Translations under genes and position numbers: made by a program | The notes under the pieces: generated by a model | The model's input: the letters and a program-made list of their open reading frames with translations, nothing else | Told to the model about the DNA's origin: nothing | The model's database searches: none | Source of the DNA: Prauserella endophytica | GTDB taxonomy: Bacteria; Actinomycetota; Actinomycetes; Mycobacteriales; Pseudonocardiaceae | Direction of reading: 5' to 3' | NCBI RefSeq assembly: GCF_005146945.1 | Contig: NZ_SWMS01000011.1 | Coordinates: 186,001-250,000, forward strand | DNA length: 64,000 bases | Shown: positions 1 through 7,766 of the stretch, piece by piece | How positions within the stretch are numbered: position 1 is the stretch's first letter | Layout: each line of letters starts with the position of its first letter

Positions 1-1
1 C

Positions 2-379
2 AGCGTTGTGCTCACCGAGTCGACCTCGGCGTACTACCCGGGACGCGGCGGCGTGCTGTACGTGTCCTCGAAGTTCGCCGTGCGCGGACTCGTGACCGCG
101 CTCGCGCACGAGCTCGCTCCCGAGATCAGGGTGAACGGCGTGGCACCGGGCGGCACGCTCGGCACCGACCTGCGCGGACTCGACAGCCTCGGGCTCGGCG
201 AGCGCAGCCTCGGCGCCACCGCGGGCAGGGAGGCCGAGCTGGTCGGCCGCGTGCCGCTGCGCGTCGCGCTCTCCGGCGCCGACCACGCGTGGAGCTACGT
301 CTTCCTGGCCTCGGAGCGCTCCCGCGGCATCACTGGAGACGTGATCCATCCCGACGGCGGCATCGCCGTGAAAGCGTGA
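2..379 (+). CDS. SDR-family cis-dihydrodiol dehydrogenase, C-terminal part (PadB/PhtB-like)
   Basis: The gene enters from the left edge; only about the last 125 codons are visible, in frame from base 2. The visible part holds the short-chain dehydrogenase active-site pair (Tyr and Lys of YVSSK, preceded by a Ser-rich strand) and the usual PGG turn and C-terminal DGG. Members placed between oxygenase and ferredoxin genes oxidise the cis-dihydrodiol made by a Rieske dioxygenase back to a catechol, with NAD+. The ferredoxin gene starts 15 bases after the stop. By order (dehydrogenase, ferredoxin, reductase, decarboxylase) it matches padB of the actinobacterial phthalate operon; the oxygenase subunits should lie just outside the window. 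Substrate is inferred. Confidence 0.75.
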   Translation, partial: SVVLTESTSAYYPGRGGVLYVSSKFAVRGLVTALAHELAPEIRVNGVAPGGTLGTDLRGLDSLGLGERSLGATAGREAELVGRVPLRVALSGADHAWSYVFLASERSRGITGDVIHPDGGIAVKA

Positions 380-394
380 CTAGGAGGAACCGAC

Positions 395-592
395 ATGGCA
401 CTCGTGAAGGCCGATCTGGACCTGTGCCAGGGCTACGCGAACTGTGTCGTCGCGGCGGACGATGTGTTCGACCTCGACGACGACGGCCTGGTGGTGGTGC
501 TGAGAAAAGAGGTCTCGGGGTCCGAAATGGACCGGATCAGCGACGCCGCCCGCAGCTGCCCCGTCGCCGCGCTGAGGGTCGAGACGCCGTGA
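395..592 (+). CDS. [3Fe-4S]-type ferredoxin of a ring-hydroxylating dioxygenase
   Basis: A 65-residue soluble ferredoxin. Cys11 and Cys17 lie in CQGYANC and Cys55 in CPVAAL, the three-cysteine pattern of actinobacterial single-cluster [3Fe-4S] ferredoxins; the position of the usual fourth ligand is Ala14-Ala15. It would carry electrons from the reductase encoded next to a Rieske-type oxygenase encoded upstream of the window. The ribosome binding site AGGAGG lies before the ATG, and the stop overlaps the reductase start by four bases (GTGA), implying coupled translation. This corresponds in position to padAc/phtAc of phthalate operons. Confidence 0.88.
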   Translation: MALVKADLDLCQGYANCVVAADDVFDLDDDGLVVVLRKEVSGSEMDRISDAARSCPVAALRVETP

Positions 593-1818
593 GCCCGGTG
601 ACGGTCATCGTCGGCTCCTCGGTCGGCGGGGTGCGCACGGCACAGGCGCTGCGGAGCAGGGGCTACGCCGGCGACGTGGTGCTCGTCGGCGAGGAAACCG
701 TGGCGCCGTACGACAAGCCGCCGCTGTCCAAGGGCGTGCTCGCGGGCACGTCGACCGGCGACGACATCACGCTGCTGACGGAGAGCGCGGCCCGTGACGC
801 TGGGATCCGGCTGCTGCTCGGCCGCGCCGCGACACGGCTCGACGTCGCGGGCCACCGGGTCGAGCTGGCGGACGGCGAGCAGCTGCGCTACGACGACGTG
901 GTCCTCGCGACGGGCGCGCAGGCCAGGCCGTCGCCGTGGGGCGCTCCGCCCGGCCTGCACGTCCTGCGCACGCTCGCCGACGCCACGACGCTGGCGCGCG
1001 ACCTGCGCCGCGGTGGGCCGCTGGTGGTGATCGGCGCGGGCTTCGTCGGCGCCGAGGTCGCCGCGACGGCCCGCGGTCTCGGGGTGCGCGACGTGACGCT
1101 CGTTGACCCCGCTCCGGCGCCGATGAGCAGGGTGCTCGATCCCGCGGTGGCCGGCTGGTTCGCGCGGCTACACGCCGAGCACGGCGTGACCACGCGGTTC
1201 GGGGTGGGCGTCGACGGCGTCGAGCAGGTCGAGGACGGGCTCGTGGTGCGTCTCGGCGACGGGACCCCGTTGCCCGCCGCGACCGTGGTCGTCGGCATCG
1301 GCGCAGTGCCCAACGACGATTGGCTGCGTACCTCCGGCCTGCGCCTCGACGACGGCGTGGTGTGCGACCGGTTCAGCCGCGCGGCGGACCACGTGCACGC
1401 CGTCGGCGACGTGGCCCGCGTGCCGCATCCCCGGCGGGGCGGGCTCGGCCGCGCCGAGCACTGGACCAACGCCGTGGAGCAGGCGGCGTGCGTGGCCCAC
1501 AACATCGTCCGGCCGGACGCGCCGCGCGTCCATGAGCCGGTCGAGTACGTGTGGAGCGACCAGTACGACCGCACGCTCCAGCTCACCGGCCACACCGGAG
1601 GGGCGCTGGGCCACGTTCTCGTGCCGGGCCCCGACCCGGAGCGCTCGTTCGCCGCGCTCTACGCCGAGCCGGACGGCACGTTCGCGGGTGCCGTGACCGT
1701 CAGCTGGCCGCGTGCGCTCGTCGTCTGCCGCAAGGCGGCGGGCACGATGTCCCTGGAGGAGGTCCGGCAACTGGTGTCCGCACGGCGGCCCAGCGCGAGG
1801 ACGGGGGCGGTGACATGA
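589..1818 (+). CDS. FAD-dependent ferredoxin reductase of a dioxygenase system
   Basis: The protein has 409 residues, the normal size for BphA4/rubredoxin-reductase-type flavoproteins. An FAD Rossmann motif (VGSSVGGVRTA) is at the N-terminus, an NAD-binding motif (VIGAGFVGAEVA) near residue 145, and a second FAD motif (HAVGDVAR) near 270, followed by the reductase C-terminal domain. It transfers electrons from NADH to the [3Fe-4S] ferredoxin. I chose the GTG at 589, overlapping the ferredoxin stop, because the open frame further upstream is only non-coding extension. The stop overlaps the next ATG (ATGA). Position corresponds to padAd. Confidence 0.88.
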   Translation: MSPVTVIVGSSVGGVRTAQALRSRGYAGDVVLVGEETVAPYDKPPLSKGVLAGTSTGDDITLLTESAARDAGIRLLLGRAATRLDVAGHRVELADGEQLRYDDVVLATGAQARPSPWGAPPGLHVLRTLADATTLARDLRRGGPLVVIGAGFVGAEVAATARGLGVRDVTLVDPAPAPMSRVLDPAVAGWFARLHAEHGVTTRFGVGVDGVEQVEDGLVVRLGDGTPLPAATVVVGIGAVPNDDWLRTSGLRLDDGVVCDRFSRAADHVHAVGDVARVPHPRRGGLGRAEHWTNAVEQAACVAHNIVRPDAPRVHEPVEYVWSDQYDRTLQLTGHTGGALGHVLVPGPDPERSFAALYAEPDGTFAGAVTVSWPRALVVCRKAAGTMSLEEVRQLVSARRPSARTGAVT

Positions 1819-2558
1819 GCGAGGAACTGGCGCCCCTGCGCACCCACATCGCGCAGGCCTGCCGGGTGCTCGCCGCGCGCGGCCTCGCCGACGGGATCCT
1901 GGGGCACATCAGCCTGCGGGTGGACGCGCGGCGACTGCTCGTGCGCTGCCGTGGCCCCGAGGAACGCGGACTCGCGTTCACCACCAGCGCCGACATCCGG
2001 CTCGTGGACCTCGACGGGGAGCCGGGGACGGCGGGCGAGCTAGACGGCGGCTACGCTCCGCCGAACGAGCTTCCCTTGCACACCGAGGTCCTGCGCGGCA
2101 GACCCGACGTGGAGGCGGTCGTGCACGCGCACCCGCCGTCGGTCGTCGCGGCCGACCTCGCGGGACTGGCGATCCGGCCGATCGTCGGAGCCTTCGACAT
2201 CCCCGGCACGCGGCTGGCCGCCGGGGGCGTGCCGGTCTACCCGCGGGGCTTGCTGGTGCGCAACCGGCGGCTGGCGGCGGAGATGGTGGCGGCGATGGGA
2301 AAGCGGCCGGTCGTGCTCCTGCGCGGTCACGGGCTCACCAGTGCCGGGGGCAGCGTCGAGCAGGCCGTGCTGCAGTCCATCAGCGTGGACCGGCTCGCGG
2401 CGCTCTCCCTACGCGTGGTGAGCGCGGGCGGGACGCTCGCCGATCTGCCCGAGGAGGACCTGGCCGAGCTGCCCGATCTCGGAGCGACGTTCAACACGGC
2501 GACGGCGTGGCGGCATGAGCTTGCGCGGCTGCGGCGGGACGTGTCCGTTCCGGTGTGA
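1815..2558 (+). CDS. Class II aldolase/adducin-family protein, probable 3,4-dihydroxyphthalate decarboxylase (PadC/PhtC-like)
   Basis: The 247-residue protein shows the class II aldolase fold signature: GHISLRV near the start, a central VVHAHPPS metal-ligand histidine pair, and a third histidine in LLRGHGLTSAGG. In the Gram-positive phthalate route, the 2-decarboxylase PhtC/PadC belongs to this family and its gene directly follows the reductase gene, as here with an ATGA overlap. It would decarboxylate 3,4-dihydroxyphthalate to protocatechuate. Family is certain; the decarboxylase role rests on gene order. Alternative: an aldolase acting on a phosphorylated sugar, unlikely in this setting. 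Confidence 0.72.
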   Translation: MSEELAPLRTHIAQACRVLAARGLADGILGHISLRVDARRLLVRCRGPEERGLAFTTSADIRLVDLDGEPGTAGELDGGYAPPNELPLHTEVLRGRPDVEAVVHAHPPSVVAADLAGLAIRPIVGAFDIPGTRLAAGGVPVYPRGLLVRNRRLAAEMVAAMGKRPVVLLRGHGLTSAGGSVEQAVLQSISVDRLAALSLRVVSAGGTLADLPEEDLAELPDLGATFNTATAWRHELARLRRDVSVPV

Positions 2559-2701
2559 TCGTCCTTTGTGTTCGCTCGGCACTGTTGACACGAACGAGTG
2601 AATGAAAGAAAGTGATTCTGCATCGCAGAGACCGGTCCTCGTGTTGTCCCGATGCCCCACTCGGTGGTCGCGCCCAATGAAGCGCGCGGAGAGGAATTGC
2701 T

Positions 2702-4075
2702 GTGTCCATCCACGTCATCGGAGTCGTGGCGCTCGTGCTGGTGTTCATCGTCGGCACGCTCAGGCCTGTCAGCATCGGCGCGCTCTCGCTCGTCGCGACG
2801 TTCCTCATCGGAACGCTCGTCGCGAGCGAAAGCGTCGACGACCTGCTGGCCGGCTTCCCCGCGGATCTCTTCGTCCTGCTCGTCGGCGTGACCTACCTGT
2901 TCGGCCTCGCCTCGGTGAACGGCACGATCGAATGGATCATCGACAGGGCCGTGTGGCTGTTTGGCGACCGGCCCGCGCTCGTGCCGTGGCTCGTCTTCGT
3001 GTTCTCCGCGGTGCCCACCACGGCGGGCGCGCTGGGGCCCGCCGGCGTTGCCATGCTCGCTCCGCTGTGCCTGCGGCTCGGCGATCGCTACGCGATCGAC
3101 CGGCGCATGTCGGCGCTGATGGTCATGCACGGGTCGTGCCTGGGAAACTTCTCTCCGTTGAACGGGCTCGCGATCATCGTGCAGAAGGCGGCGGGAGCGG
3201 GCGGCGTTCAGGTCTCCTCGGCCGCGCTGTTCTTCGGCAACGCCGCCTACAACATCGTGCTGGCCGTGGTCATCTACCTCTGCTTCGGCGGCCGGACGCT
3301 GCTACGCGAACGGCACATGCGCGTCGCGACGGCCAGTGCCACGATCGCCGCGGGCGTCGGCGCCCGTGCCGAGGGCGGCGCGGCCGCCACGGCCACGGGC
3401 GGCTCCGGGGACGTGCCTGGGTCCACGGCAGGCGCGCAGACCAGCAACGAGCGCAGCGGTTCGGCACGCCCCGCCGCGCTGCGGACCGACCAGGCGATCA
3501 CGTTGCTGGTGATGCTCGGGGTCGGCGTCGGCGCGCTCGTCTTCGACATCGAGATCGGTTTCCTCGCGCTCGTCGCGGCCGTGGCGCTGCACGCGGTGTT
3601 CCCGAAGCGCTTCGACAGGGCCGACAAGAAGATCGTGTGGTCGGTGGTACTGCTCATCTGCGGTGTCACCACGCTCGTCGCCGCCATGGAGCGCTACGGC
3701 ACGATCGGCGCCGTCGGCGACGGAATCGCGGGCATCGGCGTGCCCCTGCTCACCGCGTTCCTGCTGTGTCTCGTCGGTGCGGTCACCTCCGCCTTCGGCT
3801 CCAGCGCGGGCCTGCTCGGCGTGCTCATCCCGCTCGCGGTGCCGTTCCTCGTGCAGGGGCAGGTCGGCGCGACCGCGATGATCGTCGCGCTGGCGATCTC
3901 GGCCACGGTGGTGGACTCGACGCCGTTCTCGTCCGTCGGGGCCCTCACGCTGGCCAACGCGCCGGAGCCGGAACGGCCGTCCCTGTTCCGCACGATGCTC
4001 GGCTGGGGCATCGCGATGGCGGTGACCGCCCCCGTGCTGACCTGGCTCGTCTTCGTCCTGCCGAGCGTGCCCTGA
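2702..4075 (+). CDS. SLC13/MatC-like organic anion permease
   Basis: A polytopic membrane protein of 457 residues with about ten to twelve hydrophobic segments in two halves, split by a low-complexity Ala/Gly/Thr-rich cytoplasmic linker (roughly residues 220-260). The N-terminal half resembles the MatC dicarboxylate-carrier domain. The GTG start is preceded by GAGAGGAATT. It is separated from the dioxygenase genes by 143 bases but runs the same way, so it may import the aromatic or other carboxylate used by the cluster. A second, similar permease is at 26054-27337. Substrate is not readable from sequence. Confidence 0.72.
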   Translation: MSIHVIGVVALVLVFIVGTLRPVSIGALSLVATFLIGTLVASESVDDLLAGFPADLFVLLVGVTYLFGLASVNGTIEWIIDRAVWLFGDRPALVPWLVFVFSAVPTTAGALGPAGVAMLAPLCLRLGDRYAIDRRMSALMVMHGSCLGNFSPLNGLAIIVQKAAGAGGVQVSSAALFFGNAAYNIVLAVVIYLCFGGRTLLRERHMRVATASATIAAGVGARAEGGAAATATGGSGDVPGSTAGAQTSNERSGSARPAALRTDQAITLLVMLGVGVGALVFDIEIGFLALVAAVALHAVFPKRFDRADKKIVWSVVLLICGVTTLVAAMERYGTIGAVGDGIAGIGVPLLTAFLLCLVGAVTSAFGSSAGLLGVLIPLAVPFLVQGQVGATAMIVALAISATVVDSTPFSSVGALTLANAPEPERPSLFRTMLGWGIAMAVTAPVLTWLVFVLPSVP

Positions 4076-4112
4076 CCCATGACTGTCCACTGAGAATCGG
4101 AGAACGAACCAC

Positions 4113-4808
4113 ATGTGCGCTGATGTCCGTGAGATCGTGGCCACTTCGTCACGTGTCCTTGCCGCCGCGGGTCACGGGGACCTCATCTGGGGTCACGTGT
4201 CCGCCCGTGACCCCGGCGGCGAGGGCGTGTGGCTGAAGTCGGCGGAGTGGGGCCTCGACGAGGTGACGCCGGAGCGGGTGCACCTCGTCGACGAGGACGG
4301 CGCCGTGCGAGGCGGCGAGGGCACTCGGCACAGCGAGTACCCCATCCACACCGAGATCATGGCCGCCAGGCCCGACGTCGGTGCCGTCGTACACACGCAC
4401 CCGCCACACGCGGTCGCGCTGGCCGCCACCGGCCAGCCGCTGCGCCCGGTCAGCCACGCCGCGAACTACTTCGTGCCGCCCCAGGTTCCCCGCTTCACCG
4501 ACACCGCCGACCTCGTGCTCACGCGTGAACTGGGGAAGGCGCTCGCGGCCACGCTCGGCGACGCCCGCGCCGTGTTCCTCGTCAACCACGGGATCGTCGC
4601 GATCGGCGAGGACGTCGAGGAGGCGACCGTTGCCGCGATCCTGCTGGAGCGCGCGTGCGCCCAGCAACTGCTCACGCACTCCGGCGGCGGCTGGCCCACC
4701 TGGTCGCCGCCAGCGGAGTCACTGGCCAAGCGCGAGCACATCTACCACGAGCGCGCCGTTTCCTCGGTGTGGGACTACCTCGTGCGGCGACTGCCCACAG
4801 TGGGCTGA
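4113..4808 (+). CDS. Class II aldolase/adducin-family protein (second copy in the cluster)
   Basis: The 231-residue protein carries the family landmarks: GHVSARD near residue 25, the VVHTHPPHAVA metal-binding histidines near residue 92, and LVNHGIVAIG near 155. It differs clearly from the copy at 1815-2558 and lacks the N-terminal extension of that one. It sits between the permease and a Pht5-like gene, so it probably acts on a related dihydroxy-dicarboxylate or on a downstream product. Two class II aldolase-type enzymes and a third unrelated decarboxylase-like protein in one cluster suggests that more than one isomeric substrate is handled. Exact reaction unknown. Confidence 0.7.
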   Translation: MCADVREIVATSSRVLAAAGHGDLIWGHVSARDPGGEGVWLKSAEWGLDEVTPERVHLVDEDGAVRGGEGTRHSEYPIHTEIMAARPDVGAVVHTHPPHAVALAATGQPLRPVSHAANYFVPPQVPRFTDTADLVLTRELGKALAATLGDARAVFLVNHGIVAIGEDVEEATVAAILLERACAQQLLTHSGGGWPTWSPPAESLAKREHIYHERAVSSVWDYLVRRLPTVG

Positions 4809-4822
4809 AGGAGGCGGCGTTC

Positions 4823-5812
4823 GTGTCCCCGGTGTTCACCATGGCCTGCCAGGGCTACGACCGGATGTGGCCCCTGCGCACGGGTGAGGTCCGCGTCGCG
4901 GGCGCCGAACTGAACTTCCTCGCCCTCCCGGTGGAGGAGACGTTCTTCCGGATGCTCAGGTTCGGCGAGTTCGACATCGCCGAGCTGTCGCTGTCGACCT
5001 ACGTGCTGACCCTCTCGCAGGGAGCGCCGTTCGTTGCCGTGCCCGTGTTCCCCTCGCGCGCGTTCCGGCACAGCGCCGTGTACGTACGGCAGGACTCGCC
5101 GTTCACCGACCCGGCCGCACTCGCCGGCGGCACGGTGGGCGTGCCGGAGTACCAGATCACCGCCGCGGTGTGGGTGCGCGGAATCCTCGCGGAGCACCAC
5201 GGCCTGCCCGTGGAGTCGGTCCGCTACCGCACCGGTGGGCTCGACGCGCCGGGCAGGGAGGAGAAGCTGGCGCTGGACCTGCCACCCGGCGTCGAGGTGC
5301 GACCCATCCGCGAGGGCGAGACGCTGTCGCGGATGCTGCTCGACGGCGAGCTGGACGCCGTCTACAGCGCCCGCAACCCCGGGCCGTTCAACGATGAGGG
5401 GCACGGCGGCCTGCGACGGTTGTTCCCCGACCCGGAACAGATGGAACGCGACTACCACCACCGCACCGGCATCTTCCCGGTCATGCACACGCTCGTGCTG
5501 CGGCGCGAGATCTACGAGCGGAACCGGTGGCTGGCCCGGGAGCTCGTCAAGGCCTGCGTGCGTGCCAAGGCCATCGCGCTGTCCGGGCTCGGCGAGACGG
5601 CGGCCCTGCCCTACGCACTGCCGTGGCTGTGGGCGGAGGTGGAGCGCACGCGCGCCGCGATGGGTGAGGATTGGTGGCCATACGGAGTCGAGCCGAACCG
5701 CGCGGCGCTGGAGACATTCCTGCGCTACTCCCACGAGCAGGGCCTGGCGCCGCGGCGGTACGAGCCCGACGAACTGTTCGCCCCCGAGACGCTCGCCGAG
5801 GTGGTGGTGTGA
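4823..5812 (+). CDS. Pht5-like 4,5-dihydroxyphthalate decarboxylase-family protein
   Basis: The 329-residue protein has the periplasmic-binding-like fold of the 4,5-dihydroxyphthalate decarboxylase family but no signal peptide, so it is cytosolic. Typical landmarks are an early acidic EETFFRML stretch, FDIAELSLSTY near residue 55, GVPEYQ near 115 and a PWLWAEVERT segment near 275. The GTG start was chosen for the GAAGGAGG ribosome binding site seven bases upstream. Known members decarboxylate 4,5-dihydroxyphthalate to protocatechuate, the Gram-negative route, whereas the neighbouring class II aldolase fits the 3,4 route. It could act on another dihydroxylated diacid. Confidence 0.72.
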   Translation: MSPVFTMACQGYDRMWPLRTGEVRVAGAELNFLALPVEETFFRMLRFGEFDIAELSLSTYVLTLSQGAPFVAVPVFPSRAFRHSAVYVRQDSPFTDPAALAGGTVGVPEYQITAAVWVRGILAEHHGLPVESVRYRTGGLDAPGREEKLALDLPPGVEVRPIREGETLSRMLLDGELDAVYSARNPGPFNDEGHGGLRRLFPDPEQMERDYHHRTGIFPVMHTLVLRREIYERNRWLARELVKACVRAKAIALSGLGETAALPYALPWLWAEVERTRAAMGEDWWPYGVEPNRAALETFLRYSHEQGLAPRRYEPDELFAPETLAEVVV

Positions 5813-5854
5813 GCGGAGAAACGACGCGGGGCGTGGTCGGCTAGGATTTCTGCT

Positions 5855-6649
5855 GTGAAGAACGTTTCTGCGCTCGATGCGGGCGGGGTGGGCCCTCGCC
5901 CGCAGTACCCGATCGAATCCGTCGACAACGCGCTGCGGATTCTGCTGCTGCTGGGCGAGCGCAGCGAGCTGCGGCTCACCGAGGTCGCTGACTATCTGGG
6001 CGTGGCGTCGTCGACGGCCCACCGGCTGCTGGCGATGCTGCACTACCGCGGCTTCATCCGGCAGGACCGGCGGTCGAAGGCGTACGTGCCGGGCACGGCG
6101 CTGACCGGCGTCGCCTTCTCGATCCTGCAACAGTTCGACGTGCGGCAGACACTGCGGCCGTTTCTCGAGGAGCTCAACGGCGAGACCGGCGAGACCGTCC
6201 ACATCGCCACCCTCGACGGCACCACGGTGCGGTTCATCGACGCCATCGAGAGCCCGCGCGCGGTGCGCGTCGCGTCCCGGCTGGGCCGCTCGCTGCCCGC
6301 CAACTGCACGTCGACGGGCAAGGCCATGCTCGCGTCCCTGTCCACCGAGCGGCTGCACCAGCTCTATCCCGACGAGGAGCTGCCGGGGCTGACCGAGCAC
6401 TCGATCCGCAGCAGGTCCGCGCTGGAGCGGGAGCTCGCCGGCATCCGGCGGCGCGGCTACGCGACCTCGTCCGAGGAGAGCGAGGAGGGCGTTTCCTCCG
6501 TCTCGGTCGCCTTCCCCGCCGAGCACTCGGCACTGCGCCTGTCGTTCAACACGGCGATGCCGGTGGGCCGTGTCAAGCGCCCCGAGATCAAGCGGATCGC
6601 CGAGCTGATGCGTGCCACGGTCGACAGGGCGGCGGCGCTGCTGCACTGA
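5855..6649 (+). CDS. IclR-family transcriptional regulator
   Basis: The protein has 264 residues: an N-terminal winged helix-turn-helix (about residues 20-80, including VASSTAHRLLAML) and a C-terminal effector domain typical of IclR (LPANCTSTGKAMLA and GYATSSEESEEGVSSVSV). It follows the Pht5-like gene by 42 bases on the same strand and is the only regulator beside the aromatic cluster. Many PcaR/PobR-type IclR proteins respond to protocatechuate-pathway compounds. Control of the upstream operon is inferred from position; no operator was identified. Confidence 0.85.
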   Translation: MKNVSALDAGGVGPRPQYPIESVDNALRILLLLGERSELRLTEVADYLGVASSTAHRLLAMLHYRGFIRQDRRSKAYVPGTALTGVAFSILQQFDVRQTLRPFLEELNGETGETVHIATLDGTTVRFIDAIESPRAVRVASRLGRSLPANCTSTGKAMLASLSTERLHQLYPDEELPGLTEHSIRSRSALERELAGIRRRGYATSSEESEEGVSSVSVAFPAEHSALRLSFNTAMPVGRVKRPEIKRIAELMRATVDRAAALLH

Positions 6650-6918
6650 TTCCGACGTCCCACGGAGGACCCGTCGTCCACGCCTCGCCCTGTCGAGGTC
6701 TCGGCCCACTCGCCGCCAGCCCGCCGGTCATGGACCCTCGGCACGAACACGTGGCCGCGGCACCGGCTCCACCGCGTCGCACCGCACCGGGCACCCGAGC
6801 ACCTGGTCGGCCGCGACCCCTCTCGAGTAGCCCGCGATGGTCACGGTGACCGGCGCGGCGATGGCATCCTCGATCCAGTCACCGCGCCGGCCCGCGTCGC
6901 CGCGTCCCGAGCTGTGCC

Positions 6919-7566
6919 CTACGCCGGGTGGTGTGCGAGGACGTGGTCGCGCGCGCCTTCGACGTGGGCGGTGACGACGCGCCGCAGCAGCGAGGCGTCG
7001 CGGGTGCGCAGCGCCTCGACCATGGCGGTGTGCTCGGCGTCGATGCGGTCCAGTTCGTGGCCTGAGTGGACCCAGCGGCGGCTGTAGGGTTCCACGAGGT
7101 GTAGCAGCTGGTCGATGAAGCGCAGGGAGAGTTTGCGCTCGGCGAGTTCGTAGATGCGCCGGTGGAAGCGATAGTTGAGCACGGCGCGCCCCGCCGCGTC
7201 GGCGCCGAGTGCGCGCATCTCGTCGGCGAGTGCCTGCAGCTCGTCGAGGTCGCGGTCGCGGCAGCCGCGCACGATCTCGTCGGCGAGGGGTGGTTCCAGC
7301 TGCAGGCGCAGCTCGAAGAGGTCGACGATGTCGGCGCGGCTCAGCTCGGCGACGTGCATGCCGCGCTGGGGCAGCACCTCGATGAGGCCCTCGGCGGCCA
7401 GCGTGTGCAGCGCCTCACGCAGGGGGATGCGGCTGACGTCCAGCTCGGCGGCCAGTTTCTCCTGGACGAGGCGGGTGCCGGGGAGCAGCTCGCCGTGCCG
7501 GATCGACGCGCGCAGGCGCTCGGCGATCACGTTCGCGCTGTTGTTCGTCCTGGCCGCTGGGTTCAC
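6919..7566 (-). CDS. GntR-family regulator, FCD (FadR C-terminal) type
   Basis: The 215-residue protein has an N-terminal GntR winged helix-turn-helix (residues about 10-75; VSRIPLREALHTLAAEG) and an all-helical FCD ligand domain (DLFELRLQLEP, FHRRIYELA, EHTAMVEALRTRD) with the histidine ligands used by metal-binding members. It is transcribed away from the L-2-hydroxyglutarate oxidase gene, and a perfect palindrome lies between them. GntR proteins such as LhgR control lhgO in Pseudomonas, so repression of the divergent genes is likely. The GTG start has no strong ribosome binding site. The 269 bases downstream to the IclR gene hold no gene that I can support. Confidence 0.87.
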   Translation of the reverse strand: MNPAARTNNSANVIAERLRASIRHGELLPGTRLVQEKLAAELDVSRIPLREALHTLAAEGLIEVLPQRGMHVAELSRADIVDLFELRLQLEPPLADEIVRGCRDRDLDELQALADEMRALGADAAGRAVLNYRFHRRIYELAERKLSLRFIDQLLHLVEPYSRRWVHSGHELDRIDAEHTAMVEALRTRDASLLRRVVTAHVEGARDHVLAHHPA

Positions 7567-7594
7567 CGGCGGAGTCTAACCCCTTGTGTACGGA

Positions 7595-7620
7595 CGCTGC
7601 GACTGTATACAGTCGCAGCG
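7595..7620. promoter_or_regulatory. Perfect 26-bp palindrome, probable GntR operator
   Basis: Thirteen-base arms (left arm CGCTGCGACTGTA) meet without a spacer, and the centre reads CTGTATACAG. The core TGTATACA matches the operator type of FCD-family GntR regulators. It lies 28 bases upstream of the GntR start and between the two divergent genes, so it could repress both. Confidence 0.65.
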
Positions 7621-7630
7621 GTTCGCCACT

Positions 7631-7653
7631 GCAGTGAAGGCCACCTTCACTGC
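7631..7653. repeat. Hairpin repeat with AAGGCCACCTT core
   Basis: Ten-base arms (GCAGTGAAGG and its complement) flank CCA. An inverted partial copy, GGTGGCCTTCACTGC, lies at 7722-7736 just before the lhgO ribosome binding site. The AAGGCCACCTT core recurs in the 49-base inverted repeat at 52501-52549. Confidence 0.6.
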
Positions 7654-7766
7654 GTGGGATCAACACAGCGGCGCGCGGCGTCTCCGTTCGGGTGGAGTGG
7701 GAGACGGGTGGGCGCAGGCATGGTGGCCTTCACTGCGGTGGGCTGCGAGCGAGGAGGGTCCGCGAG

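Noticed and set aside
6650-6918. Possible small gene between the IclR and GntR genes
   Set aside because: Several short frames exist on the minus strand, but none has a recognisable domain, clean start or codon pattern.
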